Positions 1 through 8,439 of a stretch of DNA of 44,857 nucleotides are shown in pieces. The translations under genes and the position numbers were made by a program. Location of the stretch: positions 1 to 44,857 of the forward strand of contig JADFQV010000014.1 in assembly GCA_022561635.1 (NCBI GenBank). Reading direction: 5' to 3'. Below the pieces are notes generated by a model. It worked only from the letters and a program-made list of their open reading frames with translations, did no database searches and had not been told where the DNA came from. Every line of letters starts with the position of its first letter. Position 1 is the first letter of the stretch. This DNA comes from Chloroflexota bacterium. GTDB taxonomy: Bacteria > Chloroflexota > Dehalococcoidia > SM23-28-2 > RBG-16-64-32.

Positions 1-253
1 GCCAGAGGCGGACAAGCTGCACCGCGACGATTCGGTGAAGATGCACCCAGACGATGCGGCCGCGCTGGGCATCGCCGCAGGCGACGAAGTCGTTCTGCGT
101 GGGAGAGGTGCCGAGCTACGAGCGCCTGTGGCCATCACGGCGGCGGTGCAGCCGAAGATGCTGTATCTGCCGCTCTACTACGACGGCGGCGCAGTGACGG
201 CGCTCTTCGACGCCGACGCAACGGTCGCGCCGGTCGAAGTCAGCCGCGCCTAA
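1..253 (+). CDS. Molybdopterin oxidoreductase C-terminal fragment (NuoG-like)
   Basis: Partial gene entering from the left edge; the frame is open from base 2 and ends at TAA 251-253. The last ~80 residues contain HPDDAAALGIAAGDEV followed by a small beta-barrel-like stretch. This is the usual pattern of the molybdopterin dinucleotide-binding domain that closes NuoG, formate dehydrogenase and related enzymes. The short ending after the barrel (FDADATVAPVEVSRA) fits NuoG, the large peripheral subunit of NADH-quinone oxidoreductase, better than a catalytic formate dehydrogenase, but the iron-sulfur and catalytic parts lie outside the window. Its stop codon abuts the stop of the convergent gene with no bases between. 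Confidence 0.6.
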   Translation, partial: PEADKLHRDDSVKMHPDDAAALGIAAGDEVVLRGRGAELRAPVAITAAVQPKMLYLPLYYDGGAVTALFDADATVAPVEVSRA

Positions 254-1594
254 TTACGGCGAATACTGTATCTGCACACCGTCGCCGATCGGCGGACAGC
301 CCTGCTCTTGTGCTACGTCCAGTCCGGCGTCGTAGCGCAGGATCTTGAGGCTGTCGACGGGGCTGACCTGGCCATCGCAGTCGACGTTGCCCCAGTTCTG
401 CGGATCGCCATCGCCTTCGCCCAGGCCGACCGGCGTGACCGAGAGCACCTCGATGTCCTGGTCCATTGGCGGGCAACCGTTGAGATTGACGTCGAGGCCG
501 GCGTCCCAGCGCAGTGTGATCAGCGAGTCGATCGGGTTGGCCTCATCGTCGCACTGGTCGTCGCCCCAGACGAGGTCGCGAACGATCGGCGTCGGACCCG
601 GGGTGGCGGTTGGCGAGGGGCTCGGTGTTGGCGGCAGAACCGGCTCCCAATCCGGGGTGTGCTCGGCGGGATCTTCCTCGGAGCCGGGCACCACTGTCGG
701 CAGCCCACCAGCAGCGGGAATCGTGGTGATCGTGCCGGTCGTTAGCGAAATCGCAGCGCCCACGCCGTCGCGCCCGGCCAGCGGGGCCGTCTCGAGCAGC
801 GAAAAAGCGATCGTCGTACCGTCGGGCGAGAAGACCGGATCCCTGAGAGAGCCGCTGAAGTCGGCGGTCAAGATCGTAGTCTTGACGTTGGCCGGGAAGG
901 TTAAGACTACGATGTCGTTGTCGTCGATATACGTCAGCGAGCCGCCGTCGGGCGCCCAGTCAGGCCGTAACTCCCGTACTTCCGGTGTGTTCGTAATCTG
1001 AAGTTCACCGAGGCCGTCAGGGCTCATCACCCAGATGTCGGCGGGGTCCAGGACGCCGGCGACGCCGAGCCCACCGAGCACCACGGGATCCGGGCTGCGC
1101 AGAAAAGCGATCACCGAACCGCCGGGCCGGTATACCGGCGCGGTGTCGAAGAAGCCCGCTGACTGCGTGATCTGCAAGTCACCCGTGCCGTCGGCGTTGA
1201 TCTCACGGATTACGCCGCCCAGCGAGTACACGATGCGCGTACCGTCAGGCGACCAGGAAGGCCCCGAGCCGAGGCCGACCTCAGTGGCGCCGGTGCCGTC
1301 CGGATTCACCGTCCAGATCGACGACGAGAAGGGGACACCGAGCAAATTCGGCCGCCGCTCGAAGACGATGTTGGAGCCGTCGGGCGACCAGGTGGGATAG
1401 GAGTCAATGCCGGTAGTTAACGGCTGGCGGCTGCTGCCGTCGGCGTCCATGATCCAGATGCCGCCGTTGACCTCGTCGCTGTAAACGATGCGGCCGTTCT
1501 CACCCGGCCAGGCCGCCTCACTGCCACCGCCGTGCAGGATGACCAGCGCTGAAATGCCGATAACGACCGCTGACAGGATGACTGTGAAGCGCAT
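254..1594 (-). CDS. Secreted TolB-like beta-propeller protein with dockerin-like C-terminus
   Basis: 446-residue exported protein. The ATG at 1594 is chosen because GGAGGT lies 7 bases upstream and a signal peptide (MRFTVILSAVVIGISALVIL) starts there; the frame stays open upstream without support. The body has at least five PD40/WD40-like blades with the WSPDG..I.F motif (WSPDGSNIVF, WSPDGTRIVY, WAPDGGSLTY, FSPDGTTIAF), as in TolB-type propellers. A Pro/Thr/Ser linker then leads to two dockerin-like segments, NPIDSLITLRWDAGL and SPVDSLKILRYDAGL. The second has F-hand-style spacing (VDCDGQV...D), so calcium binding is likely. The role is unknown; probably extracellular binding or scaffolding. 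It is divergent from the S8 protease, which carries a related tail. This type of tail is, from family knowledge, frequent in Dehalococcoidia. Confidence 0.8.
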   Translation of the reverse strand: MRFTVILSAVVIGISALVILHGGGSEAAWPGENGRIVYSDEVNGGIWIMDADGSSRQPLTTGIDSYPTWSPDGSNIVFERRPNLLGVPFSSSIWTVNPDGTGATEVGLGSGPSWSPDGTRIVYSLGGVIREINADGTGDLQITQSAGFFDTAPVYRPGGSVIAFLRSPDPVVLGGLGVAGVLDPADIWVMSPDGLGELQITNTPEVRELRPDWAPDGGSLTYIDDNDIVVLTFPANVKTTILTADFSGSLRDPVFSPDGTTIAFSLLETAPLAGRDGVGAAISLTTGTITTIPAAGGLPTVVPGSEEDPAEHTPDWEPVLPPTPSPSPTATPGPTPIVRDLVWGDDQCDDEANPIDSLITLRWDAGLDVNLNGCPPMDQDIEVLSVTPVGLGEGDGDPQNWGNVDCDGQVSPVDSLKILRYDAGLDVAQEQGCPPIGDGVQIQYSP

Positions 1595-1812
1595 TGGGAC
1601 GACCTCCATTAAATACCGGCTCGGCGCGAGTATAGCCGACGCAAACCGTGTGGGGCTACTCGGACCAGAGAGCCTGCTGGGCGTCCGGCGGGTCGGCAAC
1701 GCTCGCCGGGACCTCGAGGCCGTCCCACTGACTCGTACGCCTCACCTTGCTAGACAAATCGCATCAGGGGTGGTATCGCTGAGTGGCCCATTTGAGGGGC
1801 AAGGGGTATCCA

Positions 1813-3666
1813 GTGATTCGTTCGGCTTCTTTGGCCTTCGCAGTCCTTGCCCTGGTTGTCGTCGCGTCGGCTACGCCGGGCATGGCACGTGGATCGGCAC
1901 CGCCGCCAAAGGATGGTAACCCACGCCTTTCGTCATCACTCCGTGACGTGTTGGACACATACGAGGAATTTGGGGCGACCGAAGCCCTCAGCTTCGCCGC
2001 CGACAGAGGCGTCCGCGTGCACCAAGATCGACTGCGAGTGATGGTTGAGGCGTTCGAAGGCCGAGAGCAGGACGCCGAATCTCAGATCAAGGAGTCTCTT
2101 GGACTGATAGAGCAACGATGGCGTCAATGGTTTCAGGTCTCAATTACTGTTGCGAACCTGGAACGATTAGCCGATGACGATTCGATCAGGTTCATTGACC
2201 AAGCGCGGGAGGCGCAGCCCCAGGTCGTCAGCGAAGGGGTCGGAGTGATCGGTGCCAATACCTGGCACTCCGCTGGCGTCAACGGCGCTGGAGTAAAGTT
2301 GGCGATCATCGATCTCGGATTCGCATCCTACACCACCAAGCTTGGCACTGAGCTACCGGCGTCGGTCACTGCCGTGAGCATGCGTGTGGATGGATTGTTG
2401 GATGCCACTGATCACGGTACGGCGGTCGCCGAGATCGCGTACGACACTGCGCCAGGCGCTCAACTCTTTCTGATCGCGGTGGACACGCAGCTGGATGTCT
2501 TCGCAGCTGTCGAATACGCGAACGCCCAGGGCGTCAAGGTCATTAACTTCTCGGCGGGCTACTTTGATGGCAACGGCGACGGATCGGGGTTGATTAACGC
2601 GATAGTGAATCTTGCTACGTCGTACGGCATGGTGTGGGTTAATTCGTCCGGGAACTACGGAGAAGAGCACTGGGAGGGGGTCTGGTCAGATCCGGACTCA
2701 GATTTCTTTCACAATTTCTCAGGCACGGACGAGACGAATGACATCTCCCTCTCAGTGGGCGAATCATTGTTGTTCGTCCTCACATGGGATGATCCTTGGA
2801 ACGCCTCCTGTAACAATTGGGACTTACTCATCTACGACAGCTCGCTAGCCCTGGTCGCATCGTCGACGGACATCCAGGACTGTAATACAGCTCCGCCGCT
2901 GGAGACGATTCACTTTCTCGCACCTTACACCGACAACTTTTTGGTCGTTATCTACCAATTCTGGACATTTAGTACCAACACCTTCGATCTGTTCGCCGTG
3001 GATCATAGTGGACTGCAGTACAAGACCTCTTCCGGCAGCCTCATACCGCCCGCAGACAACTCCAACGCCCTGACTGTCGGGGCTGTGCCGTGGAACTCTC
3101 CCAGCAGCATCGAGTCCTTCAGCTCACAGGGTCCGACAACTGATGGCAGAACTAAGCCCGACCTCGTGGCCCCGGACTTCGTCAGCACCCAAACCTACGG
3201 CTCCAATGCGTTCCCAGGAACCTCAGCCTCGGCGCCGCATGCTGCCGGAGCGGCCGCCCTTGTCCTGCAGCTAAACCCCTGCTACACGCGTGCTCAAGTT
3301 CACTCCTTCCTCGAAGGAGCGGCCGTTCCTCTTGGCAGCCCTGGTAAAGACAACGTCTTCGGATCCGGGCGCCTCAATATGGGCACGCTGCCATCCACGT
3401 CTTGTGCCGCGGCAGACGCTGATAGCGACGGGGTTCCGGATAGCACCGACAACTGTCCGAACTGGTACAACCCGTCGCAGGGCCTACCACCGTGGACTGT
3501 TCCAATCGATGACCCCGACTGTGACTCGTTCACCACAGCGATCGAGAACTTCGTTGGGACTGACCCCACCGATGCCTGTGCGAACACGGTGACGGCCAAC
3601 GACGAAGCCGATGACAGGTGGCCAGCGGACACGACGACGACCAGTACGTTAACGTCTTCGACGTAA
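1813..3666 (+). CDS. Secreted S8 (subtilisin-like) serine protease
   Basis: 617-residue exported protease in the frame that ends at 3666. GTG 1813 is preferred: AAGGGG sits 6 bases upstream and the signal peptide (VIRSASLAFAVLALVVVASA) begins directly. An in-frame GTG at 1783 is the alternative. The catalytic residues, counted from 1813, are Asp167 (IIDLG), His201 (DHGTAVAE), oxyanion Asn281 (SSGNYG) and Ser471 (GTSASAPHAAG), so the enzyme looks active. Residues ~285-410 form an inserted domain of the type that sits between Asn and Ser in many subtilases. The C-terminus holds a thrombospondin type 3-like calcium repeat (DSDGVPDSTDNCPNW) and a GTDPTDAC motif. The reading frame is then lost at about 3630: the last ~12 residues are a Thr/Ser run and the expected dockerin-like tail continues in the -1 frame. 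Confidence 0.85.
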   Translation: MIRSASLAFAVLALVVVASATPGMARGSAPPPKDGNPRLSSSLRDVLDTYEEFGATEALSFAADRGVRVHQDRLRVMVEAFEGREQDAESQIKESLGLIEQRWRQWFQVSITVANLERLADDDSIRFIDQAREAQPQVVSEGVGVIGANTWHSAGVNGAGVKLAIIDLGFASYTTKLGTELPASVTAVSMRVDGLLDATDHGTAVAEIAYDTAPGAQLFLIAVDTQLDVFAAVEYANAQGVKVINFSAGYFDGNGDGSGLINAIVNLATSYGMVWVNSSGNYGEEHWEGVWSDPDSDFFHNFSGTDETNDISLSVGESLLFVLTWDDPWNASCNNWDLLIYDSSLALVASSTDIQDCNTAPPLETIHFLAPYTDNFLVVIYQFWTFSTNTFDLFAVDHSGLQYKTSSGSLIPPADNSNALTVGAVPWNSPSSIESFSSQGPTTDGRTKPDLVAPDFVSTQTYGSNAFPGTSASAPHAAGAAALVLQLNPCYTRAQVHSFLEGAAVPLGSPGKDNVFGSGRLNMGTLPSTSCAAADADSDGVPDSTDNCPNWYNPSQGLPPWTVPIDDPDCDSFTTAIENFVGTDPTDACANTVTANDEADDRWPADTTTTSTLTSST

Positions 3667-3806
3667 CCCCGTACATTCCGGCGCTAAACTCTGTGGCGCC
3701 GGGGCCGCCTTACCTTGCGCGGCTGGACTTGGACCTTAGCGGGAACATCAACGTCTTCGACATGGTCCCATTCATCCAGCTGCTGAACAAGCCGTGCACC
3801 CCTTAG
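3631..3806 (+). pseudogene. Out-of-frame dockerin-like tail of the S8 protease
   Basis: In the -1 frame relative to the protease, a stretch from about 3630 to TAG 3804-3806 encodes two F-hand-like repeats, DDDQYVNVFDVTPYIPALN and LDLDLSGNINVFDMVPFIQL. These match the calcium-loop plus helix pattern of the dockerin-like module normally fused to this kind of protease. It has no ribosome-binding site, and an isolated start inside the protease end makes no sense. One missing base in the GACACGACGACGAC tract (for example AAC read as AC) would restore a single open protein ending at 3806. Either the genome has a true frameshift, or the assembly lost one base, or frameshifting occurs in translation; the sequence alone does not decide. 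Confidence 0.7.
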
Positions 3807-3902
3807 CCGTCGCACCCACCGCTACGGCGGGCTGTGCGTCGCTCGACGACCTCGTCCTTGTCACGTAGAGTCGAGGTGGGCCAACCTTCGAGAAAATAGC
3901 CC

Positions 3903-4889
3903 CTAGTCGAAGAGAGCCTGCTGGGCGTCCGGCGCGTCGGCGACGCTTGCCGGCGCCTCGAGGCCGAGATGCGCGTAGGCGTGACGGGTGGCGACGCGGC
4001 CGCGCGAGGTGCGCTGCAGGAATCCGAGCTGCATCAGGTAAGGCTCGTAGACGTCCATGATCGTGTCCGCTTCCTCGGAGATCGAAGCGGCGATCGTCTC
4101 GACGCCAACAGGGCCACCGTCGTACTTTTCGATGATCGTCAGCAGCACCTTCTTGTCCACTTCGTCGAGGCCGAGGGCGTCAATTCCCAGGCGCTCCAGC
4201 GCCTGGCGGCTGACGTCCGCGGTGATGCTGCCATCGGCGCGGACCTGAGTGTAATCGCGGACGCGTCGCAGCAGCCGGTTGGCGACGCGCGGCGTGCCCC
4301 GGGAGCGCGTGGCGATCTCTCGTGTCCCCTCGTCGTCGATCGGCACTTCGAGGATGCCGGCGTTACGGCGGACGATCGTGGCGATCGCGTCGTGATCGTA
4401 GAAGTCGAGGCGGTATACGGCGCCGAAGCGGTCTCGCAGTGGGGCGCTGAGCATCGCGTAGCGGGTCGTGGCGCCGACGAGGGTGAATCGCGGCACCGAG
4501 AGCCGCACGCTGCGCGCACCAGGCCCACGGCCGAGGACGATGTCCAGCGCGAAGTCCTCCATCGCCGGGTAGAGCACCTCTTCGGCGGCGCGGGGCAGCC
4601 GGTGGACCTCGTCGATGAAGAGGACGTCGAACTCCTGGAGGCCGGTCAGGATGGCGGCGAGATCGCCCGCGCGCTCGATCGCCGGACCGGAGGTGACGCG
4701 CACGGAGACACCCATCTCAGAGGCGATGATGTGGGCGAGTGTCGTCTTGCCGAGGCCGGGCGGCCCGTAGAGGAGGATGTGGTCGAGCGGTTCGTCGCGC
4801 TTGGTGGCGGCCTGGACGGCGATGCCGAGGTTGTCCTTGAGCTTCTCCTGGCCGATGAACTCATCGAGGCGCCGCGGCCGAAGAGTCAT
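3903..4889 (-). CDS. ruvB: Holliday junction branch migration helicase RuvB
   Basis: AAA+ motor that drives RuvA-bound Holliday junctions in recombinational repair. The first in-frame ATG (4889) begins [18 protein letters not shown], the universal RuvB core start. Walker A GPPGLGKT is at residues 42-49, Walker B FIDEVH at 91-96, sensor ATTR at 140-143, and the arginine-finger region LRDRFG at 151-156; a winged-helix domain fills the C-terminus. RuvB normally carries ~20 acidic residues before this point. Such residues are present here in frame ([18 protein letters not shown], ending at 4890), but no ATG, GTG or TTG precedes them before TAG 4968-4970. An ACG at 4952 lies 6 bases after AGGGGA and could be a non-standard start. 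ruvA and ruvC are not adjacent. Confidence 0.95.
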   Translation of the reverse strand: MTLRPRRLDEFIGQEKLKDNLGIAVQAATKRDEPLDHILLYGPPGLGKTTLAHIIASEMGVSVRVTSGPAIERAGDLAAILTGLQEFDVLFIDEVHRLPRAAEEVLYPAMEDFALDIVLGRGPGARSVRLSVPRFTLVGATTRYAMLSAPLRDRFGAVYRLDFYDHDAIATIVRRNAGILEVPIDDEGTREIATRSRGTPRVANRLLRRVRDYTQVRADGSITADVSRQALERLGIDALGLDEVDKKVLLTIIEKYDGGPVGVETIAASISEEADTIMDVYEPYLMQLGFLQRTSRGRVATRHAYAHLGLEAPASVADAPDAQQALFD

Positions 4890-5028
4890 GTCCAGTGATT
4901 CGTCTTCGTCTTCCTGGACCTCTCCGGCGGTGATGCGGTCTTCAGTGGCCGTCGTGCGTCCCCTGTCCTACGTCCTTCAGACCCGTTGGGTATCAGTCCG
5001 ATTATCGAATGCGCGTTCTACTCGGGCC

Positions 5029-5058
5029 ATTATAGAGGCGCGAGCGGCGATCAGTCGA
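5029..5058 (-). promoter_or_regulatory. Likely ruvB promoter
   Basis: On the minus strand TATAAT (plus 5029-5034) is preceded after 18 bases by TCGACT (plus 5053-5058). The -10 is a full consensus match; the -35 matches at four of six positions. Transcription would start near 5022, about 70 bases ahead of the ruvB N-terminal region. Confidence 0.5.
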
Positions 5059-5075
5059 GGGGTCGGCGGCGCGGA

Positions 5076-5567
5076 TCAGCAGAGGTCGCAGAGGATCGGG
5101 TGCGCGAGACACATGAAGTCCGTGAACGCCATCTCTACCGTCTCGGTGTGGCGGCAGGCCTGGAAGACGATGCGTTCGTCGGCGGCGAGCTGTCTGTCGA
5201 CGTACACGGGCATTTCGTACAGGTTTCCGAACGGCGGCATCGCGCCGACCTCGCAGTCCGGGAAGGCCTCGGCGAAGTCTGGCTCACGGGCGAGACGTAC
5301 GCTGTCCGTGCCGACGGCGTTCATCAGCTTGAACAAGTCTACGCGGCAGGGAGCGGGAAGGCAGAGCATCACCAGCTCCTCATGGACGAAAGCGATCACA
5401 ACCTTGGCGACCATGCGCCCCGGGACGTGCTCGACGGCGGCGAGGCGCTGTGCACTATAGGCCGGCGAATGGTGGTGCACCGAGAAATCGACGTGCTGCT
5501 CGCGCAGGTAGGTTTCGATAGGCGGGGGCGGATCCTCGTGGGCGAGAAGTCTGTTCAGGAGACCCAT
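5076..5567 (-). CDS. YbaK/EbsC-family aminoacyl-tRNA deacylase-like protein
   Basis: 163 residues. ATG 5567 is chosen because AAGGAG lies 6 bases upstream. The protein follows the YbaK/ProX fold: an N-terminal HHHSPAYSAQ segment, a conserved Lys in VAKVVIAFVHEE (Lys55), and the PPFG motif at 111-114 within GAMPPFGNLYEMPVYVD. Family members hydrolyse mischarged tRNAs (Cys-tRNAPro, Ala-tRNAPro) in trans or bind tRNA-like ligands. The particular substrate cannot be read from the sequence. It is a free-standing domain, not the insertion domain of prolyl-tRNA synthetase. It is transcribed away from the amidase gene and has its own consensus promoter about 120 bases upstream. Confidence 0.8.
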   Translation of the reverse strand: MGLLNRLLAHEDPPPPIETYLREQHVDFSVHHHSPAYSAQRLAAVEHVPGRMVAKVVIAFVHEELVMLCLPAPCRVDLFKLMNAVGTDSVRLAREPDFAEAFPDCEVGAMPPFGNLYEMPVYVDRQLAADERIVFQACRHTETVEMAFTDFMCLAHPILCDLC

Positions 5568-5697
5568 GTTCCACTCCTTCCTGACGGCCCCGATCAGTCC
5601 GCTTCGCGGGCCGGCCAAGGGCCACGTTGCATCTTCCGAGCGGCGATGTGAGGAGCGAGCCGTTGATTGACGTATTCAATCGCTGGGCTGTGTAGCA

Positions 5698-5726
5698 TTT
5701 ATAGGTTAAGCACCAGGAAAAGTCAA
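5698..5726 (-). promoter_or_regulatory. Promoter of the YbaK-like gene
   Basis: Minus-strand TTGACT (plus 5721-5726), a 17-base spacer, then TATAAA (plus 5698-5703). This is a near-consensus housekeeping sigma promoter. The start would be near 5690, leaving a leader of about 120 bases before ATG 5567. Confidence 0.65.
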
Positions 5727-5816
5727 GGTTCTCGACTTTGGGCACACGCGCCTATCTGACTCTTCCCTAATCGTAGTATGCTTCGCGCCACCAGAACCGA
5801 CCGCAGGAGGAGCCAA

Positions 5817-7253
5817 ATGCCGTCCGAACTCAACTTCAAGCCCGCGCACGAACTCGCCGCGGCGATCCGCTCGAAGCAGCTCTCCCCGGTCGAGCTTATG
5901 CAGGCCTGCTTCGACCGCATCGACGAGACGAACGAGACGCTCAACGCCTGGACGGGCATGCGCGACCGCGACGAGTTGCTCGCTGAAGCACGCGAGATCG
6001 GCGACCGCATCGCGAAGGGCGAAGACGTCGGACCGCTGGCGGGCCTGGGCTTCGGCGTCAAGGAGCTGGAGGACCTGAAGGGCTTCGCCTCGACTCACGC
6101 GTCGGTGCCGTACCGCGACAACTTCCCAAAGGGGGACTCCACCGAGGTGACGCGGCTGAAGGCGGCCGGGGCGATCGCCATGGGCAAGACGAACGCGCCC
6201 GAGTTCGGATACACGGCGATTACCAAGAACCTGCTCTTCGGCATCTCGCGCAACCCGTGGAACCCGGAGCGCACGCCCGGCGGCTCCAGCGGCGGCTCGT
6301 CCGCGGCGGTGGCGTCGGGACAGGTGCCGTTCTGCACCGGCTCCGACGGCGGCGGCAGCATCCGCATCCCCTCGTCGTGGACGGGGCTGCCCGGCTTCAA
6401 GTGCTCCTTCGGCCGTATTCCCAGCGGGCCGTTCGAGATGGCGGACTGGATCGACACCAGCGTTGTCGGGCCAATGGTGCGCACAGTCCGTGACGTGGCG
6501 CTCTTCACCGACTGCGTTGTCGGCACGTCCGAGACCGATCCGAACTCGCTGCCGCACCCAGGCTACAAGTACCAGGACATCCTGGAGCAGCTGCCGAAGC
6601 GACTGAAGATCGCCTACAGCGCGGACCTTGGATACGTGAACATCGAGCCCGACGTGCGGCGCGAATGCGCGAAAGGTGTCAAGGCGTTCGAGGAGATGGG
6701 CCACGACGTTGATCACATCGACCACGTCATCGACGACCTCCGCGGGGCCTGGGGACTGCTGGGCGCCACTTCCGGCTACGCGAAGATCTACGAGAAGCTG
6801 GAAACGGAAGACCGCGACCGCTTCGGCCATTCGTACCTCAAGGGCATAATGACCGCTGAGCGCGTCGACTGGCCGAAGTACGGCAGGCTTCACCGCGCCC
6901 GCGCCAAGCTGAACAACCAGCTCGCGGAGTTCTTCGGCAAGTACGACCTACTGCTGACGCCAACGCTGCCGTTCGACGCGATCGACGCCCGCGGCGGCTG
7001 GCCGCCGGAGGTCGACGGCAAGCCTCTCGCGCACCCGTTGCACATCGTGCCGTTCACGCCACCGTTCAACATCTCCGGCCACCCGGCGATCAGCGTGCGC
7101 AGCGGTTTCAGCGACAACGACCTGCCCATCGGCCTGCAGATCGTCGCCGGCCGCCACCGCGACGATCTCGTCCTCCAGGCCGCCTATGCCTTCGAGCAGG
7201 CGCGGCCCTGGAACGACCGCTGGCCGGTCGAGGTGCCGGCCTTCGCCAGCTAG
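5817..7253 (+). CDS. Amidase-signature family hydrolase
   Basis: 478-residue cytoplasmic enzyme of the amidase signature family, with a Ser-cisSer-Lys triad. ATG 5817 follows AGGAGG after 6 bases. The triad is visible as Lys82 (FGVKELED), the cis-Ser region PGGSSGGS (Ser157/158) and Ser181 in GSDGGGSIRIPSS. The family includes nitrilase-linked amidases, 6-aminohexanoate hydrolases and GatA. GatA is unlikely because no gatB or gatC neighbours it and the C-terminal half differs. It is followed after 2 bases by an alpha/beta hydrolase gene, so the two are probably cotranscribed and may act on one amide or ester substrate; that link is inference from spacing only. Confidence 0.85.
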   Translation: MPSELNFKPAHELAAAIRSKQLSPVELMQACFDRIDETNETLNAWTGMRDRDELLAEAREIGDRIAKGEDVGPLAGLGFGVKELEDLKGFASTHASVPYRDNFPKGDSTEVTRLKAAGAIAMGKTNAPEFGYTAITKNLLFGISRNPWNPERTPGGSSGGSSAAVASGQVPFCTGSDGGGSIRIPSSWTGLPGFKCSFGRIPSGPFEMADWIDTSVVGPMVRTVRDVALFTDCVVGTSETDPNSLPHPGYKYQDILEQLPKRLKIAYSADLGYVNIEPDVRRECAKGVKAFEEMGHDVDHIDHVIDDLRGAWGLLGATSGYAKIYEKLETEDRDRFGHSYLKGIMTAERVDWPKYGRLHRARAKLNNQLAEFFGKYDLLLTPTLPFDAIDARGGWPPEVDGKPLAHPLHIVPFTPPFNISGHPAISVRSGFSDNDLPIGLQIVAGRHRDDLVLQAAYAFEQARPWNDRWPVEVPAFAS

Positions 7254-7255
7254 CG

Positions 7256-8119
7256 ATGCCAGCCGCGACCGTCAACGGCATCGAGATCCACTACGGGGTG
7301 CTCGGCGCGGACAGGCCGGGGCTGCCGCTCGTCCTCACGCACGGGTTCGCGAGCGCGTCCGCGTTCTGGCGACCGGACGTCGAGCCGCTGGCGGAGACGC
7401 GGCCGCTCCTCATCTACGACGTGCGCGGCCACGGCAAGACCTCGGCGCCCGACGATCCGGAGTCTTACTCGCTGCCAACGTGCGCGGCGGACCTGGCGGG
7501 GCTCCTGCGCGAGATCGGGATCGAACGCGCGCACGTCGGCGGTCTGTCGATGGGCGGGATGATCACGGCGCAGTTCGCGGTGGACTATCCGGACGTCTGC
7601 GAGTCCGTGCTGCTCTGCGACACGACGTGCGGCAACGCCGCCGATCCTGGGCCGGGCGGCGACTGGGAGCGCCGGGTGCTGGAAGGCATGAGCGCCCTAC
7701 AACACTTCGTCTCGACCGTGGGCCTAAGAGAGACGTTGATCCGCGAATGGGAGTACAAGGAAGCGAACGACCCACACTTCGACGTCACGCCGTACTCGAT
7801 CGAGGACGACTTCCGGCGCATCGAGATGATCACGGTGCCGGGCTACGTGGGCGCCGCGAACGCGATCTGCGCACGGCCCGATCTTACGGATAGAGTTACG
7901 TCAATCACGGCGCCGACGCTGGTGATGATCGGCGAGTGGGACGACTTCCTCCCTTGCGCCGAACGCGATCACGAGCTGATCCCCGGCTCGCGTTTCGTCG
8001 TGCGCGAGGAGTGCGCGCACGGCTCTCGCTGGCGCAACGAAACGTTCCGCTCGGAGATCGAGGCGTTCCTGGCCGACGTCGAGGCGGGGCGGCCGGTGGC
8101 CGGCGAGCGGCGGGTGTAG
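7256..8119 (+). CDS. Alpha/beta hydrolase
   Basis: 287 residues, starting 2 bases after the amidase stop, so translation is probably coupled. Fold markers: the HGF oxyanion region at 29-31, the nucleophile elbow GLSMGG with Ser98, the acid in GEWDDFLP (Asp229 or Asp230), and His255 in CAHGSRW. These form a complete Ser-Asp-His triad in the expected order. The group resembles 3-oxoadipate enol-lactonase and related small-ester hydrolases, but the substrate cannot be assigned. The C-terminal ~15 residues are a charged tail. There is no signal peptide, so it is cytoplasmic. Confidence 0.85.
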   Translation: MPAATVNGIEIHYGVLGADRPGLPLVLTHGFASASAFWRPDVEPLAETRPLLIYDVRGHGKTSAPDDPESYSLPTCAADLAGLLREIGIERAHVGGLSMGGMITAQFAVDYPDVCESVLLCDTTCGNAADPGPGGDWERRVLEGMSALQHFVSTVGLRETLIREWEYKEANDPHFDVTPYSIEDDFRRIEMITVPGYVGAANAICARPDLTDRVTSITAPTLVMIGEWDDFLPCAERDHELIPGSRFVVREECAHGSRWRNETFRSEIEAFLADVEAGRPVAGERRV

Positions 8120-8439
8120 CCAGCGCTCGCGCTCCGAGCGTAGCGCCGTTGGCGGCGGAGCCTTTGGCCGGTCGTGCTTTCGCGGGCATATACCCCCTCC
8201 TCAGGTCTCGGTGCTGGTGCCACATTATACGAGAACAACAATTAGACCCGAGTCAAAGGTTCGCGGCGGTTGATTCGCCTCGGTCGCAACAGAGGACTGC
8301 CACATGAGCGCTGGCGCTGAAACTCTAACCTGTATTTCTAGAATTATGCTACATGGCTTAAAGCGTAAAACTGCCGAACGAATTCAGTGACATTTTCCCC
8401 TTCCACGTCTCGACCCCCGCGTGAAACCATGCCCCTGAC
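8120..8439 (+). other. 320-base intergenic region, no gene recognised
   Basis: It begins with a possible hairpin just after the hydrolase stop (CGCTCG 8124-8129, loop CGCTC, CGAGCG 8135-8140) with no T-run, a weak terminator candidate. The stretch from about 8220 to 8400 is visibly richer in A and T than its surroundings and contains TATAAT-like hexamers on the minus strand without well-spaced -35 partners. One 28-codon frame from ATG 8304 has no Shine-Dalgarno site and is not called. Confidence 0.5.

Noticed and set aside
5706-6893. 395-codon minus-strand frame
   Set aside because: Antisense to the amidase, whose triad is intact.
8220-8260. TATAAT-like box on the minus strand with TTGACT upstream
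   Set aside because: The spacing is 21 bases and no gene follows on that strand before the hydrolase; not called as a promoter.
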